Source: DASZHJ01 sp035604335 (GTDB taxonomy: Bacteria > Pseudomonadota > Alphaproteobacteria > ATCC43930 > CGMCC-115725). From it: a stretch of 64,000 nucleotides of DNA. The notes under the pieces are model-generated. The model did no database searches and was not told the DNA's origin. It saw nothing but the letters and a program-made list of their open reading frames with translations. Both the position numbers and the translations under genes were made by a program. Where the stretch lies: NCBI GenBank assembly GCA_035604335.1, contig DATNIT010000152.1, positions 1-64,000 of the forward strand. The letters run 5' to 3'. This document shows positions 1 through 8,698 of the stretch, one piece after another; within the stretch, counting starts at the first letter, position 1; each line of letters begins with the position of its first letter.

Positions 1-128
1 TGCTCACGCAATAGGCAGCGGCGGGTTTCAGAGCTCGTTGACAGCTTTACCGGATTGCCAAACACTCGCTTCCGCGTTCGAAGCACCAAACGGCCGGCGA
101 AGCCGGTTTCACTATGGGAGGAGGAGCC

Positions 129-1448
129 ATGACGACCTCACGCAGGACGGTCCTCAAATATTCCGCTGGCGCCGCGGCGCTCGGTCTGCTGGGCAGACCC
201 GCTCTCGCCGAGGTCGCCAGTCCCATCCGCATCGGCGTGATGTACGATCTCTCCGGGCCCTTCGCGGCGGCGGGGTCGATGGCCTGCATGGTCGGCGCCC
301 AGATCGCCGTCGACCTCACCAACGAGCGCGGCGGCGTCATGGGCAAGTACAAGGTCGAGCCCGTGAAGGTCGATTCTCAGAGCAAGGCCGACGTCGCCAT
401 CAACGAAGCCGAGCGCCTGATCAGCCAGGAGAAGCTCGACATCATCCTGGGCGTCTATTCGAGCGCCCATGCGGTGCCGCTCGCCGAGAAGCTCGAGCAG
501 CAGAAGAAGATCCTCTGGATCACCACCGCGATCGCCACCGCCGTGGTGAAGGACAAGAACCGGCAGTACATCTTCCGCACGAATGTGCATTCCGACCAGT
601 ACGGCGCGGCCAGCGCCGGCTTCGTCACCGAGAACGCGAAGGCGAAACTTGGGCTCGAGCCCAAGGACGTGAAGGGCGCGATCATCCACGAGGATGGACC
701 CTACGGCGTCGGCTGCGCCGAAGCGGGCGAGGCGACCTCGAAAAAGCTGGGCATGGAGGTGGTGCTCAAGGAGGCCTATTCCGCCAGCGCGCCCGACCTC
801 TCGTCGCTCGTCACCAAGCTCCGCCGCGCGAAGGCCGAAGCGATCCTGCATGCCGGCTACAACCCCGATATCACGCTGTTCCTGCGCCAAGCGCGGGAGG
901 CGGGGTTGCGCTTCAAGGTCCTGATCGGGCACGGAGCCGGCTACAGCCAGCTCGACAAGCTGCGCGAGACATTCAAGTCGGACATCGATTATTTCTGCAA
1001 CGTCGATCCGGCCGCTGGCCAGCTCATCAACCCCAGCGCTTTAGGGCCGGGGGTCGCGGACCTCGTCAAGATCATGGTCGAGCGGTTCGTCAAGGCGACC
1101 AACATCCAGGATGCGCCTCCGCACTGCTCGATGGGATTCGGCGGAACCTGGACGCTGCTGCAGAGCGTGATGCCGATCGCGATCCAGAAATACGGCGGCG
1201 TCGACGCCGAGGCGATCCGCAAGGCGGCGCTCGAGGTCGATATTCCCGCGGGCGGCACGGTGCAGGGCTTCGGCGTCAAGTTCGCGGCGCCGGGGAGCCC
1301 GCTCGCCGGCCAGAACGAGCGCTCGCTCATGGGGCTGATGCAATATTTCCCCACGGCGCCGGAGGAGCGGATCGTCGGGCCCGCGAACTTCAAGACCGCG
1401 GATCCCGTGCTGCCGCTGCCGAGCTCGTCTCCCTACGCGATGAGCTGA
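129..1448 (+). CDS. Branched-chain amino acid-type ABC transporter substrate-binding protein (Tat-exported)
   Basis: Periplasmic ligand-binding component of a Liv-type ABC importer (Peripla_BP_6 fold), 439 residues. The N-terminus carries a twin-arginine motif SRRTVLK at residues 4-10, a hydrophobic stretch and an ALA cleavage site near residue 27, so export by Tat in folded form is likely. The mature start IRIGVMYDLSGPF is the usual first strand and ligand-loop region of LivJ/AmiC-like proteins. I chose the ATG at 129 because GGGAGGAGGAG lies just upstream; an in-frame ATG at 114 lies inside that Shine-Dalgarno run. The ATPase and permease genes follow directly, so this heads a five-gene transporter operon. 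The ligand is not predictable: amino acids, amides, aromatic acids and other small carboxylates are all known for the family. Confidence 0.93.
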   Translation: MTTSRRTVLKYSAGAAALGLLGRPALAEVASPIRIGVMYDLSGPFAAAGSMACMVGAQIAVDLTNERGGVMGKYKVEPVKVDSQSKADVAINEAERLISQEKLDIILGVYSSAHAVPLAEKLEQQKKILWITTAIATAVVKDKNRQYIFRTNVHSDQYGAASAGFVTENAKAKLGLEPKDVKGAIIHEDGPYGVGCAEAGEATSKKLGMEVVLKEAYSASAPDLSSLVTKLRRAKAEAILHAGYNPDITLFLRQAREAGLRFKVLIGHGAGYSQLDKLRETFKSDIDYFCNVDPAAGQLINPSALGPGVADLVKIMVERFVKATNIQDAPPHCSMGFGGTWTLLQSVMPIAIQKYGGVDAEAIRKAALEVDIPAGGTVQGFGVKFAAPGSPLAGQNERSLMGLMQYFPTAPEERIVGPANFKTADPVLPLPSSSPYAMS

Positions 1449-1449
1449 G

Positions 1450-2175
1450 GTGCTGGCGGTCTCGGGGCTGACCAAGCGCTTCGATGGATTTCTGGCGGTC
1501 AGCCAAGTCTCCTTCGAGGTTCGCGAGGGCGAGATTCTGGGGCTCATCGGTCCCAACGGCTCCGGGAAGAGCACGACCTTCAATCTGATCTCCGGCGCGC
1601 TTCGGCCGAGCGCCGGCTCGATCCGGTTCGGGGACCGCGAGATCGCGGGCGCGCCCGCGCACGCGGTCTGCCAGATGGGCATCGCGCGCACGTTCCAGAT
1701 CCCGCGCCCGTTCCGCAAGCTCTCGATCCTGGAGAACGTGACCCTCGCCGCCTATTACAGCCAAGGCGGCGGCGTGAGCCGCGCCGAGGCGGAACGGCGC
1801 GCGGGCGACGCGCTGGACCTCGTGGGCCTGCCGGCGACTGCCGATGCCACCACGCATGGCCTCGGCGCCGCCGCGCTCAAGAAGCTGGAACTCGCCCGCG
1901 CTCTCGCGGGCAGCCCGAAGCTGCTGCTCGCCGACGAGAGCCTCGGCGGTCTCGATGCTGTCGAGATGGAGCGCGCGGCGCGCATGTTGAAAGGGATCCG
2001 CGACCGCCTCGGCCTCACCATCGTCTGGGTCGAGCACATCATGGGCGTGCTGATGCCCGTGGTCGATCGCGTCCTTGTGCTCGATCACGGCGAGAAGATC
2101 TTCGAGGGCGCGCCGCAAGCGGCCGCGAGCGACGCGCGCGTGGTCGAGGTCTACCTCGGAAAGCCCAGGGCCTGA
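1450..2175 (+). CDS. LivG-type ABC transporter ATP-binding protein with altered signature motif
   Basis: Cytoplasmic ATPase of the Liv-type importer, 241 residues. Walker A GPNGSGKST is at residues 34-42, the Q-loop near residue 83, Walker B LLLADE at 158-163 and the switch histidine at 196 (VEHIM). The region that normally reads LSGGQ or LAYGDQ is LGAAALKKLELARAL, so the glycine-rich signature is degenerate, and the D-loop region is ESLGGLD rather than EPxAGLx. Similar variants occur in LivG-like proteins of uncertain ligand, so this is probably a subfamily trait rather than decay. A GTG start at 1450 is used, one base after the stop of the binding-protein gene, which implies coupled translation. 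Confidence 0.9.
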   Translation: MLAVSGLTKRFDGFLAVSQVSFEVREGEILGLIGPNGSGKSTTFNLISGALRPSAGSIRFGDREIAGAPAHAVCQMGIARTFQIPRPFRKLSILENVTLAAYYSQGGGVSRAEAERRAGDALDLVGLPATADATTHGLGAAALKKLELARALAGSPKLLLADESLGGLDAVEMERAARMLKGIRDRLGLTIVWVEHIMGVLMPVVDRVLVLDHGEKIFEGAPQAAASDARVVEVYLGKPRA

Positions 2176-2180
2176 GCGCC

Positions 2181-2885
2181 ATGCTCCAGGTCTCCGGCCT
2201 CTCCGCGGACTACGGCTCGTTCCGAGCGCTCTTCGAGGTTTCGCTCGCCGTCGAGGCCGGCGAGACCGTGGCGGTGATCGGCCCGAACGGCGCCGGCAAG
2301 ACCACGCTCATGCGCGTCATTTCCGGCATGCTGCCGCCGCATTCGGGTGCGCTCGCCTTCGAGGGACGCTCGCTCGCCGGTCTCGCGGCGCATCGCATCG
2401 TCGAGCTCGGCATCGCCCATGTGCCGGAGAACCGCCGGCTCTTCCCGCGCCTGACGGTGGAAGAGAACCTCCGCATGGGCGCCTACCTGCCGTCGGCGCG
2501 GGCGTCGTTCGCGGAGCGGCTCGGTTGGGCCTATGAGCACTTCCCGCGGCTCAGGGAGCGCCGGCACCAGATCGCGGGCACGCTCTCGGGCGGCGAGCAG
2601 CAGATGTGCGCGATCGCACGGGCGCTGATGTCGAAGCCGCGCCTCCTGCTGCTCGACGAGCCCTCCGCGGGCTTGGCGCCGCTGGTGGTGCAGCAGGTGT
2701 TCGATCTCGTGCGCGCGATCGCCGAGGAAGGCTACACGGTGCTGATCGTCGAGCAGAACGTGCGACAGGTGCTCGACCTCGTCGATCGCGCCTACTTGCT
2801 GGAAGTCGGCCGCATCGCCCTCGCGGGATCCGCCGGCGAGCTCAAGCAGAGCGACGTGATCCGCCGCTCCTACTTGGGGCTTTGA
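2181..2885 (+). CDS. LivF-type ABC transporter ATP-binding protein
   Basis: Second ATPase of the importer, 234 residues, the typical LivF length. Walker A GPNGAGKTT is at residues 34-42, a canonical signature LSGGEQ at 135-140, Walker B with D-loop LLLLDEPSAGL at 155-165 and the LivF-like IVEQNV after it. Unlike the adjacent LivG-type subunit it keeps all motifs, so in the heterodimer one composite ATP site should be canonical in signature and the other degenerate (inference). It starts 5 bp after the upstream stop and is followed 10 bp later by the first permease gene. Confidence 0.93.
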   Translation: MLQVSGLSADYGSFRALFEVSLAVEAGETVAVIGPNGAGKTTLMRVISGMLPPHSGALAFEGRSLAGLAAHRIVELGIAHVPENRRLFPRLTVEENLRMGAYLPSARASFAERLGWAYEHFPRLRERRHQIAGTLSGGEQQMCAIARALMSKPRLLLLDEPSAGLAPLVVQQVFDLVRAIAEEGYTVLIVEQNVRQVLDLVDRAYLLEVGRIALAGSAGELKQSDVIRRSYLGL

Positions 2886-2895
2886 GGAGGTCGAC

Positions 2896-3750
2896 ATGGA
2901 CCTCTATCTCCTCGAAGCGATCCTCAACGGCATCATGCTTGGCGGATTGCTGGCGCTGCTGGCGCTGGGACTCAACCTGATCTTCGGCGTGATCGACGTG
3001 GTGTGGATCTGCTACGCCGAGCTGGTGATGGCGGGCATGTACGCGATCTATTGGTTGCATGCGGTCTACGCTTGGCCGTTCCTGCTGGCGTGCGTGGTCG
3101 CGATCGCGCTGGTCGCGCTGTTCGGCCTCGTGCTGCATCGTCTCATCATCGAGCCGATCTTGGGCTCGGCGCCGATCAACCAGCTGCTCGCCACCGGCGG
3201 CATGCTGTTCTTCCTGCAGAGCCTCGCGACTCTGCTGTTCGGCACCGACTTCCGCAATGTCGGTATCCGCCTGCCGATCATCGAGCTCGGCGATATCGAT
3301 CTGAGTTTCGCGCGCCTGCTCGCGTTCATCACCGCGCTCGTGGGCGCGGCCGGACTCTATCTTTTCCTGGCGAGGACCTACCTGGGCACGGCGATTCGCG
3401 CGATCGCGCAGGACCGCGAGATCATGGGGCTGATGGGCGTCGATCAGCGCCGGATCTATCTCATCACCTCCGCCATCGGCGGCGGCCTCGCGGGCCTCGC
3501 CGCCTGCCTGCTCGTCCTGCAATATGACGTCCATCCCTTCATCGGTCTCACCTTCGGTCCGATCACCTTCATGATCTGCGTGCTCGGCGGGCTCGGGAAC
3601 ATGTTCGGCGGGGTGGTCGCGGCCTTCGTCATGAGTCAGATCATCTCCATCGTCGGCTACTATTTCTCGGTCGAGATCTCCTACGTCCTCGCCTTCGTGC
3701 TGTTCATCGTGCTGATCCTGGTCCGTCCGCGGGGGATTCTCGCGCGATGA
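2896..3750 (+). CDS. LivH-type ABC transporter permease
   Basis: Inner-membrane permease of 284 residues, about eight hydrophobic segments, of the BPD_transp_2 family. It begins with the typical LivH opening (a NGIMLGGLLALLALGLNL segment) and has the conserved loop LRAIAQDRE-like region (IRAIAQDREIMGLMGVD) that contacts the ATPases, followed by the AAxxxxLAG helix. A Shine-Dalgarno GAGGAGG precedes the ATG. The gene overlaps the next permease by four bases (ATGA), a sign of tight co-expression. Confidence 0.93.
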   Translation: MDLYLLEAILNGIMLGGLLALLALGLNLIFGVIDVVWICYAELVMAGMYAIYWLHAVYAWPFLLACVVAIALVALFGLVLHRLIIEPILGSAPINQLLATGGMLFFLQSLATLLFGTDFRNVGIRLPIIELGDIDLSFARLLAFITALVGAAGLYLFLARTYLGTAIRAIAQDREIMGLMGVDQRRIYLITSAIGGGLAGLAACLLVLQYDVHPFIGLTFGPITFMICVLGGLGNMFGGVVAAFVMSQIISIVGYYFSVEISYVLAFVLFIVLILVRPRGILAR

Positions 3751-4724
3751 CCGACATGCGCATGGCGGCGGGCGTGGGCTTGGCGGTGCTGATCGCACTG
3801 CCGCTCCTGCTGCCGAGCTACTTCCTCCATATCGTCATCCAGGTGCTGCTCTTGGGCCTGATCTACACGGCCTGGGGCTTCATGGGACGGTTCGGTCTCG
3901 TGTCGCTCGGACACGGCGCTTTCATGGGCGTTGGCGCCTATACCTCGTCGCTGCTCTGGAACCTCTACGGCGTGACGCCCTGGCTCGGCATCCCCGCGGG
4001 CATGGCGCTCGCGGTGGTGCTCGCGATGGTGATCGGGTATCCGTGCTTTCATCTGAGGATCGTCGGGCATTATTTCGCGCTGGTGACGCTCGCCTTGGGG
4101 CAGGTGGTTGCGCTGCTGATCATCGCGGGACGCGACATCACCGGCGGTTCCCTCGGCATGACGCCCAATGCAGTCGGCACGTCCTGGATCGCGCTGCAGT
4201 TCCAAGACCGCACGCAGTTCTATTTCGTCGCGCTCGCGCTCTGGCTTGCGGTGCTGGGTATTCGCGCTTGGGCGAGTCGGGGCATGCGCCGCGCGGCGCT
4301 TGAGGCGATCGGCGAGGACGAGACCGCGGCGGAGGCCGCCGGCATCAACGTGCTCCGCGAGAAGCTCCGGGTTTTCGCGATCAGCGCCGCCATAACCGCG
4401 GCCGGCGGCTCGGTCTTCGCTCAATATATCATGTATCTCAATCCCGAGACCGTCTCGGGTGTCGGTATCTCTCTGCAGATCGTGTTCGCGGCGATCGCCG
4501 GGGGCATGTACAGCGCACTCGGCCCCACGGTGGGCGCGCTGCTGACGCTGACGCTCACGGAATCGCTGCGCGTGCTGTTCGGCACCAGCTTCATCGGCGC
4601 CGCCAATACGATCTATGGCATCCTGCTGATCCTCTTCATCATCTTCATGCCTCGCGGCATCTTGGGTGTTGTCGAGCGGTTGCTCGAGCTCCGCCCGCGC
4701 CCGCAAGCCGCGCCGGCGGAATAG
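3747..4724 (+). CDS. LivM-type ABC transporter permease
   Basis: Partner permease of 325 residues with the LivM hallmark region GRFGLVSLGHGAFMGVGAY and the cytoplasmic coupling loop around AIGEDETAAEAAGIN. It starts inside the end of the LivH-type gene through an ATGA overlap. Completing the set of binding protein, two ATPases and two permeases, it makes this a full Liv-type importer. The next gene, an aspartate dehydrogenase, follows after four bases, so import of an amino acid or a related acid and its oxidation may be linked, though this is inference from spacing only. Confidence 0.92.
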   Translation: MTDMRMAAGVGLAVLIALPLLLPSYFLHIVIQVLLLGLIYTAWGFMGRFGLVSLGHGAFMGVGAYTSSLLWNLYGVTPWLGIPAGMALAVVLAMVIGYPCFHLRIVGHYFALVTLALGQVVALLIIAGRDITGGSLGMTPNAVGTSWIALQFQDRTQFYFVALALWLAVLGIRAWASRGMRRAALEAIGEDETAAEAAGINVLREKLRVFAISAAITAAGGSVFAQYIMYLNPETVSGVGISLQIVFAAIAGGMYSALGPTVGALLTLTLTESLRVLFGTSFIGAANTIYGILLILFIIFMPRGILGVVERLLELRPRPQAAPAE

Positions 4725-4728
4725 TCCC

Positions 4729-5523
4729 ATGCGCCTCGGTTTGATCGGCTTGGGTGCGATCGGCGGCGAGGTGCTCGCGGCAGCCGACCGCGGCGAGCTG
4801 CCGGGCGTCGAGCTGAACGCCGTTCTGGTGCGCCGCCCGCGGCCGGCGACGTCGAGCGCGCGCCTCGTGACCGCCGACGCCGAGACATTCTTTCGCCAGC
4901 GCTTCGCCGCCGTTCTCGAATGCGCGGGCCACCAGGCCGTCCGCGACCACGGCGAGCGAGTGCTCGCCGGCGGCAGCGATCTCCTGGTGACCTCGGCGGG
5001 CGCGCTCACGGACGATGCGCTGCTGACGTCGATGCTGTCGGCGGCGGAGCGGGGCGGCAGCCGACTGATCGTACCCTCCGCCGGGATCGGCGCGCTCGAC
5101 GTCCTGGCGGGTGCCGCCCAGGGCGGCCTCGACGAGGTCACCGTCACCGTCCGAAAGGACCCTCTCAGTTGGAAGGGAACGGTAGCCGAGGCGACACACG
5201 ATCTCGATCGCCTCGAAGGTCCCGTCACCCTCTACGACGGCCCGGTGCGCGAGGGTGCGCGGCGCTATCCGCAGAACGTCAACATCTCCGCCGCGGCGGC
5301 ACTCGCGGGCATCGGCCTCGACCGCACGCGCCTGGTCATCGTCGCCGATCCCGCCATCGCCACGCACGTGGTTGAGATCACGGCCCGCGGCCGCTTCGGC
5401 AGCTTTACGTTTCGCGAGGATGTGATCCCGACCGAGAGCAACCCCAAAACAGGCAGGCTCGTCGCCATGGCCGTCATCAAGACGGTGCGGCAGCTCGCCG
5501 GCCGCTTTGTGGTGGGGGGCTGA
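4729..5523 (+). CDS. Aspartate dehydrogenase (NadX/AspDH family)
   Basis: Predicted NAD(P)-dependent L-aspartate dehydrogenase, 264 residues, giving iminoaspartate/oxaloacetate and ammonia. The N-terminus has the Rossmann motif GLIGLGAIGG. The C-terminal catalytic domain shows the family pattern VTVRKDPLSWKG, then NVNISAAAALAGIGLD and ESNPKTGRL, and the THVVEI histidine likely corresponds to the active-site histidine. The family also includes enzymes feeding NAD synthesis with quinolinate synthase, but no nadA or nadC is nearby. Its position four bases after the permease gene points to a catabolic or transport-linked role. Its stop is only three bases from the stop of the convergent isomerase gene. 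Confidence 0.85.
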   Translation: MRLGLIGLGAIGGEVLAAADRGELPGVELNAVLVRRPRPATSSARLVTADAETFFRQRFAAVLECAGHQAVRDHGERVLAGGSDLLVTSAGALTDDALLTSMLSAAERGGSRLIVPSAGIGALDVLAGAAQGGLDEVTVTVRKDPLSWKGTVAEATHDLDRLEGPVTLYDGPVREGARRYPQNVNISAAAALAGIGLDRTRLVIVADPAIATHVVEITARGRFGSFTFREDVIPTESNPKTGRLVAMAVIKTVRQLAGRFVVGG

Positions 5524-5526
5524 GCG

Positions 5527-6363
5527 TCAGCAGGCCGTTCGATAGCGCTCGATGCAGGTGCGGATCACGTCGTCCATCGGCCGCGGCCACCAGTCCCTCT
5601 GAGAGAAAATCTCGACTTCGCAAAAACCATCGAAGCCCGCGGCCTCCACCCAGGAGCGGATGCGCTTCAAGTCGATCACGCCGTCGCCCATCATCCCGCG
5701 GTCGAGCAGCAGATCGGTCGTCGGCACCAGCCAGTCGCTGAGGTGAAAGGCGAGGATGCGCTTCGCTCCCGCGCGGACGATTTCGCGCTCGAGGTTGGGA
5801 TCCCACCAAGTGTGATAGACGTCGACGACCACGCCCACACCGGCTCCGAGCGCGTCGCAAAGGTCGTTTGCTTGGGCGAGGGTGTTGATGCAGGCGCGGT
5901 CGGCGGCGTACATGGGATGGAGCGGCTCGATCGCGAGCGGCAGACCCGCCGATCGCGCGTGGGGCAGGAGCGCCGCGAGGCCTTCCGCGACGAGTGCGCG
6001 GGCGTCCGCGATGTCGCGCGAGCCCGGCATGAGTCCGCCTCCGATCAGCACCAGGCACTTGGCGCCGATCCCGGCGGCCTCGTCGATTGCGCGTCGGTTG
6101 TCGTCCAGCACATGCTGAAATCCGGCGCGGCCCTGGGCCGTGAAAACCCCGGCGCGCGAGACGCCGCTCACGACGAGACCGTGATCGCCGATGAGTTGCG
6201 CCGCCGCCTTGATGCCGATGGCCTGGATCTGCTCCCGCCAAGGTCCGATGCCGGGAACGCCGGCCGCCGCCAGCGCGGGCACGACCTCCGCGAGCGGCCG
6301 CTCTCTCCGGAGCGTGGCGGTGTTGATGGAGAGAAAGCGGTTATCGCGCGAGAGGTCGCGCAT
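5527..6363 (-). CDS. Sugar phosphate isomerase/epimerase-like TIM-barrel protein
   Basis: Xylose-isomerase-like TIM barrel (AP_endonuc_2 superfamily), 278 residues. The usual divalent-metal ligands can be traced: a glutamate in AIEPLHPMY, an aspartate and histidine in VVVDVYHTWW, a histidine in LAFHLSDW and a C-terminal glutamate in FCEVEIFS. Members isomerise or epimerise sugars, inosose or keto-acids, so the exact reaction is unknown. It is the last gene of a tight minus-strand operon with a DUF993 protein (7 bp gap) and a MocA-type oxidoreductase, which suggests a pathway for a sugar or cyclitol. No strong ribosome-binding site is visible, so translation may be coupled to the gene before it. 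Confidence 0.85.
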   Translation of the reverse strand: MRDLSRDNRFLSINTATLRRERPLAEVVPALAAAGVPGIGPWREQIQAIGIKAAAQLIGDHGLVVSGVSRAGVFTAQGRAGFQHVLDDNRRAIDEAAGIGAKCLVLIGGGLMPGSRDIADARALVAEGLAALLPHARSAGLPLAIEPLHPMYAADRACINTLAQANDLCDALGAGVGVVVDVYHTWWDPNLEREIVRAGAKRILAFHLSDWLVPTTDLLLDRGMMGDGVIDLKRIRSWVEAAGFDGFCEVEIFSQRDWWPRPMDDVIRTCIERYRTAC

Positions 6364-6370
6364 CGGGGGG

Positions 6371-7534
6371 TCAGGCGTCGATGCCGTGGCCGCGCAGCAC
6401 CGTGGTCATGCGGCGCGCCGCGAGATCGGGGTCGATCAACAGCCCCGCGGCGTCCGCGAGCCGAAACAGCTCGCTCAAATGCAGCAGGGAGCGCGCGCTC
6501 TCCTGCCCGCCGATCATGACAAAATGCTTCTGATGGCCGTTGAGATAGGCCATGAACACGATGCCGGTCTTGTAGAAGCGAGTCGGCGCCTTGAAGATGT
6601 GGCGCGAGAGCGGCACGGTCGGCGCCAGCATGTCCGTGAACTCGTTGCGGCTGCCGCGCGCGAGGGCGGCGAGCGCGGCGGATGCCGCGGGCGCGATCGC
6701 GTCGAGAATCCCCAACAACGCATCGCTGTAGCCCAGCTCGTCTCCCGCGATCAGCTCGGCGAAATTGAAGTCGTCTCCGCTGTACATCCGCACGCCCTTG
6801 GGCAGGCGCCGGCGCATCAGGAGCTCGCGGTCCTTGTCGAGCAGCGAGACTTTGATGCCCTCGACCTTCGCGGCATTGCGCTGGATCACGTCGAGCGCGA
6901 CTTCCGTCGCGCTGTCCAGGTCCTTGTGCCCCCAATATCCCGCGAGCGCGAGGTCGAACATGTCGCCAAGCCAGTGGATGATCGCGGGCTCGCGGAGCTG
7001 GCGGAGGATGCGGTCGTAAACCGTGCCGTAGTCGTCGGGCGAGCGCGCGGAGGCCGCGAGCGCGCGGCTCGCCATGAGGATGACACGCCCGCCGAGGGTC
7101 TCGATCGCGGCGATCTGCTCCTCGTAAGCCTGGATCACGGCCTCGATCGGATGCTTGCCCGGCGGCAGGTGATCGGTGCCGGCGCCGGAGAACACCACGG
7201 CGCCGCCCTCGCTCTTGGCGGCCTCGATCGAGCGGCGGATCAGCTCCAGCGAGGTCTTCCAGTCGAGTCCCATGCCGCGCTGTGCCGTGTCCATCGCCTC
7301 GGCGACGCCGAGCCCGAGGCGCCAGAGATGGCGGCGATAGGCGATGGTGGCGTCCCAATCGACGGGCGCGTCGAGCCAGGGATCGCACTCGCTGAGCGGG
7401 TCCGCGACCACATGCGCCGCCGCGATCGCCGAGCGATTGAAGGCATTCGCGGGCTTGGTGAGCCAGGCGCGCGGCGCGCGCGTCTTGTAGGTCTCGAGCC
7501 GGCGGTCGGGGGTGGGCAGCGTCAGTGTTGCCAT
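6371..7534 (-). CDS. DUF993 family protein (dihydrodipicolinate synthase-like aldolase fold)
   Basis: A 387-residue protein that I recognise as a DUF993 member, a family related to the DapA/NAL aldolases but without a demonstrated reaction that I know of. Visible family traits are the VFSGAGTDHLPPG region, the IIHWLGDMFDLALAGYWG stretch and the GIKVSLLDKDRE segment, whose lysine sits where DapA-type enzymes carry their Schiff-base lysine. A following MYSGDDFNFAELI region would be near the active site. It lies between a MocA oxidoreductase (3 bp upstream) and a TIM-barrel isomerase (7 bp downstream). The likely role is retro-aldol cleavage or dehydration of a sugar-acid intermediate (inference from context). 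Confidence 0.85.
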   Translation of the reverse strand: MATLTLPTPDRRLETYKTRAPRAWLTKPANAFNRSAIAAAHVVADPLSECDPWLDAPVDWDATIAYRRHLWRLGLGVAEAMDTAQRGMGLDWKTSLELIRRSIEAAKSEGGAVVFSGAGTDHLPPGKHPIEAVIQAYEEQIAAIETLGGRVILMASRALAASARSPDDYGTVYDRILRQLREPAIIHWLGDMFDLALAGYWGHKDLDSATEVALDVIQRNAAKVEGIKVSLLDKDRELLMRRRLPKGVRMYSGDDFNFAELIAGDELGYSDALLGILDAIAPAASAALAALARGSRNEFTDMLAPTVPLSRHIFKAPTRFYKTGIVFMAYLNGHQKHFVMIGGQESARSLLHLSELFRLADAAGLLIDPDLAARRMTTVLRGHGIDA

Positions 7535-7537
7535 CGC

Positions 7538-8689
7538 TCAGGCCTCGAGCTCGGGAATGTCGATCCAGCGCCGCTCGGCGGAGCTTTTCAGCGCGAGCTC
7601 GGCGAGCTGCACGCCGCGCGCGCCCGCGAGCAAGTCCCAGGGGAAGGGGGCGTCTTCATAAAGATGTCGGATGAACCGCTCCCACTGCGCCCGGAAGCCG
7701 TTGGGGTAGGCCTCGTTGTCGGGCACTTCCTGCCATTGCGCGAAGAAGTCCGTGGTGCGCGGCTCGTCGGGGTTCCAGACCGGCTTGGGCGTGGCGTTGC
7801 GCGGCTGGATCACGCAGCGCTGCAAGCCGGCCACGGCGGAGCCGTGGGTACCGTCGACCTGGAAGGTGACGAGGTCGTCGCGGCGCACGCGCGTCGTCCA
7901 GGAGCTGTTGATCTGCGCGATGATGCCGGTCTCGATCTCGAAGGTGGCGAAGCAGGCGTCGTCGGCGTCCGCCCGGTAGCGCCGGCCCAGCTCGTCGATG
8001 CGTTCGGGAATGAAATTGGCGCTCCGGCAGGAGACCGCACGCACCGGCCCGAAGAGCCCGTCGAGCACGTAGCGCCAGTGGCAGAGCATGTCGAGGACGA
8101 TGCCGCCGCCCTCGGATTTGCGGTAGTTCCAGGATGGCCGCTGCGCCGCCTGCCAATCGCCCTCGAATACCCAATAGCCGAAGTCGCCCTTGACCGAGAG
8201 GATGCGGCCGAAGAACCCGCTGTCGATCAAGCGCCTGAGCTTGACCAGGCCCGGCAGGAACAGCTTGTCCTGGACAACGCCATGCTTGATGCCGGCCGCG
8301 CGGGCGCGGCGCACGAGGTCGAGCGCGTCGGCGAGACTCGCCGCCGTCGGCTTCTCGCAATAGATGTGCTTGCCCGCGGCGATCGCGAGATCGAGGTTGT
8401 GCTTGCGCTGCCCGGTGGTGACCGCGTCGAAGTAGACGGCGTCCTCGCGCGAGGCGAGCGCCCGATCGAGATCTGTCGTCACGTGCGCGATACCGTGCGC
8501 CTTGGCGAGCGCCGCCAGCTTTTCGGCGTTGCGGCCGACCAGGATCGGGTCCGGCATCACGCCGTCGCCGTTCGCGAGCTTGATGCCGCCGTCCGCGCGG
8601 ATCGCCAGCACCGAGCGGACCAGATGCTGGATCGTCCCCATCCGCCCGGTGACGCCGTTCATGATGATGCCGAGACGCCGCTCGCTCAT
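7538..8689 (-). CDS. Gfo/Idh/MocA family NAD(P)-dependent oxidoreductase
   Basis: First gene of the module, 383 residues. The Rossmann start is MNGVTGRMG, unusually DapB-like, and the family signature EKP occurs in IYCEKPTAAS, whose lysine is the catalytic residue in this family. The C-terminal domain follows with SEGGGIVLDMLCHWRYVL, where MocA/Gfo proteins carry their substrate-binding D..H pair. It probably oxidises a sugar, sugar acid or inositol-like substrate. The substrate is unknown, but DUF993 and isomerase partners encoded immediately downstream argue for a linear catabolic route. The upstream side is the 45-bp inverted repeat, so the promoter must lie in or beyond that element. Confidence 0.9.
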   Translation of the reverse strand: MSERRLGIIMNGVTGRMGTIQHLVRSVLAIRADGGIKLANGDGVMPDPILVGRNAEKLAALAKAHGIAHVTTDLDRALASREDAVYFDAVTTGQRKHNLDLAIAAGKHIYCEKPTAASLADALDLVRRARAAGIKHGVVQDKLFLPGLVKLRRLIDSGFFGRILSVKGDFGYWVFEGDWQAAQRPSWNYRKSEGGGIVLDMLCHWRYVLDGLFGPVRAVSCRSANFIPERIDELGRRYRADADDACFATFEIETGIIAQINSSWTTRVRRDDLVTFQVDGTHGSAVAGLQRCVIQPRNATPKPVWNPDEPRTTDFFAQWQEVPDNEAYPNGFRAQWERFIRHLYEDAPFPWDLLAGARGVQLAELALKSSAERRWIDIPELEA

Positions 8690-8698
8690 GGTGTCGTT

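Noticed and set aside
38..1471. Long open frame overlapping the Liv-type binding protein in another frame (477 codons)
   Set aside because: Arginine-rich, low-complexity translation typical of a shadow frame in high-GC DNA; the true frame has a Tat signal and family motifs.
3681..5228. Long minus-strand open frame (515 codons) opposite the LivM and AspDH genes
   Set aside because: Antisense shadow: composition dominated by R, A, S, P; no ribosome-binding site or recognisable domain.
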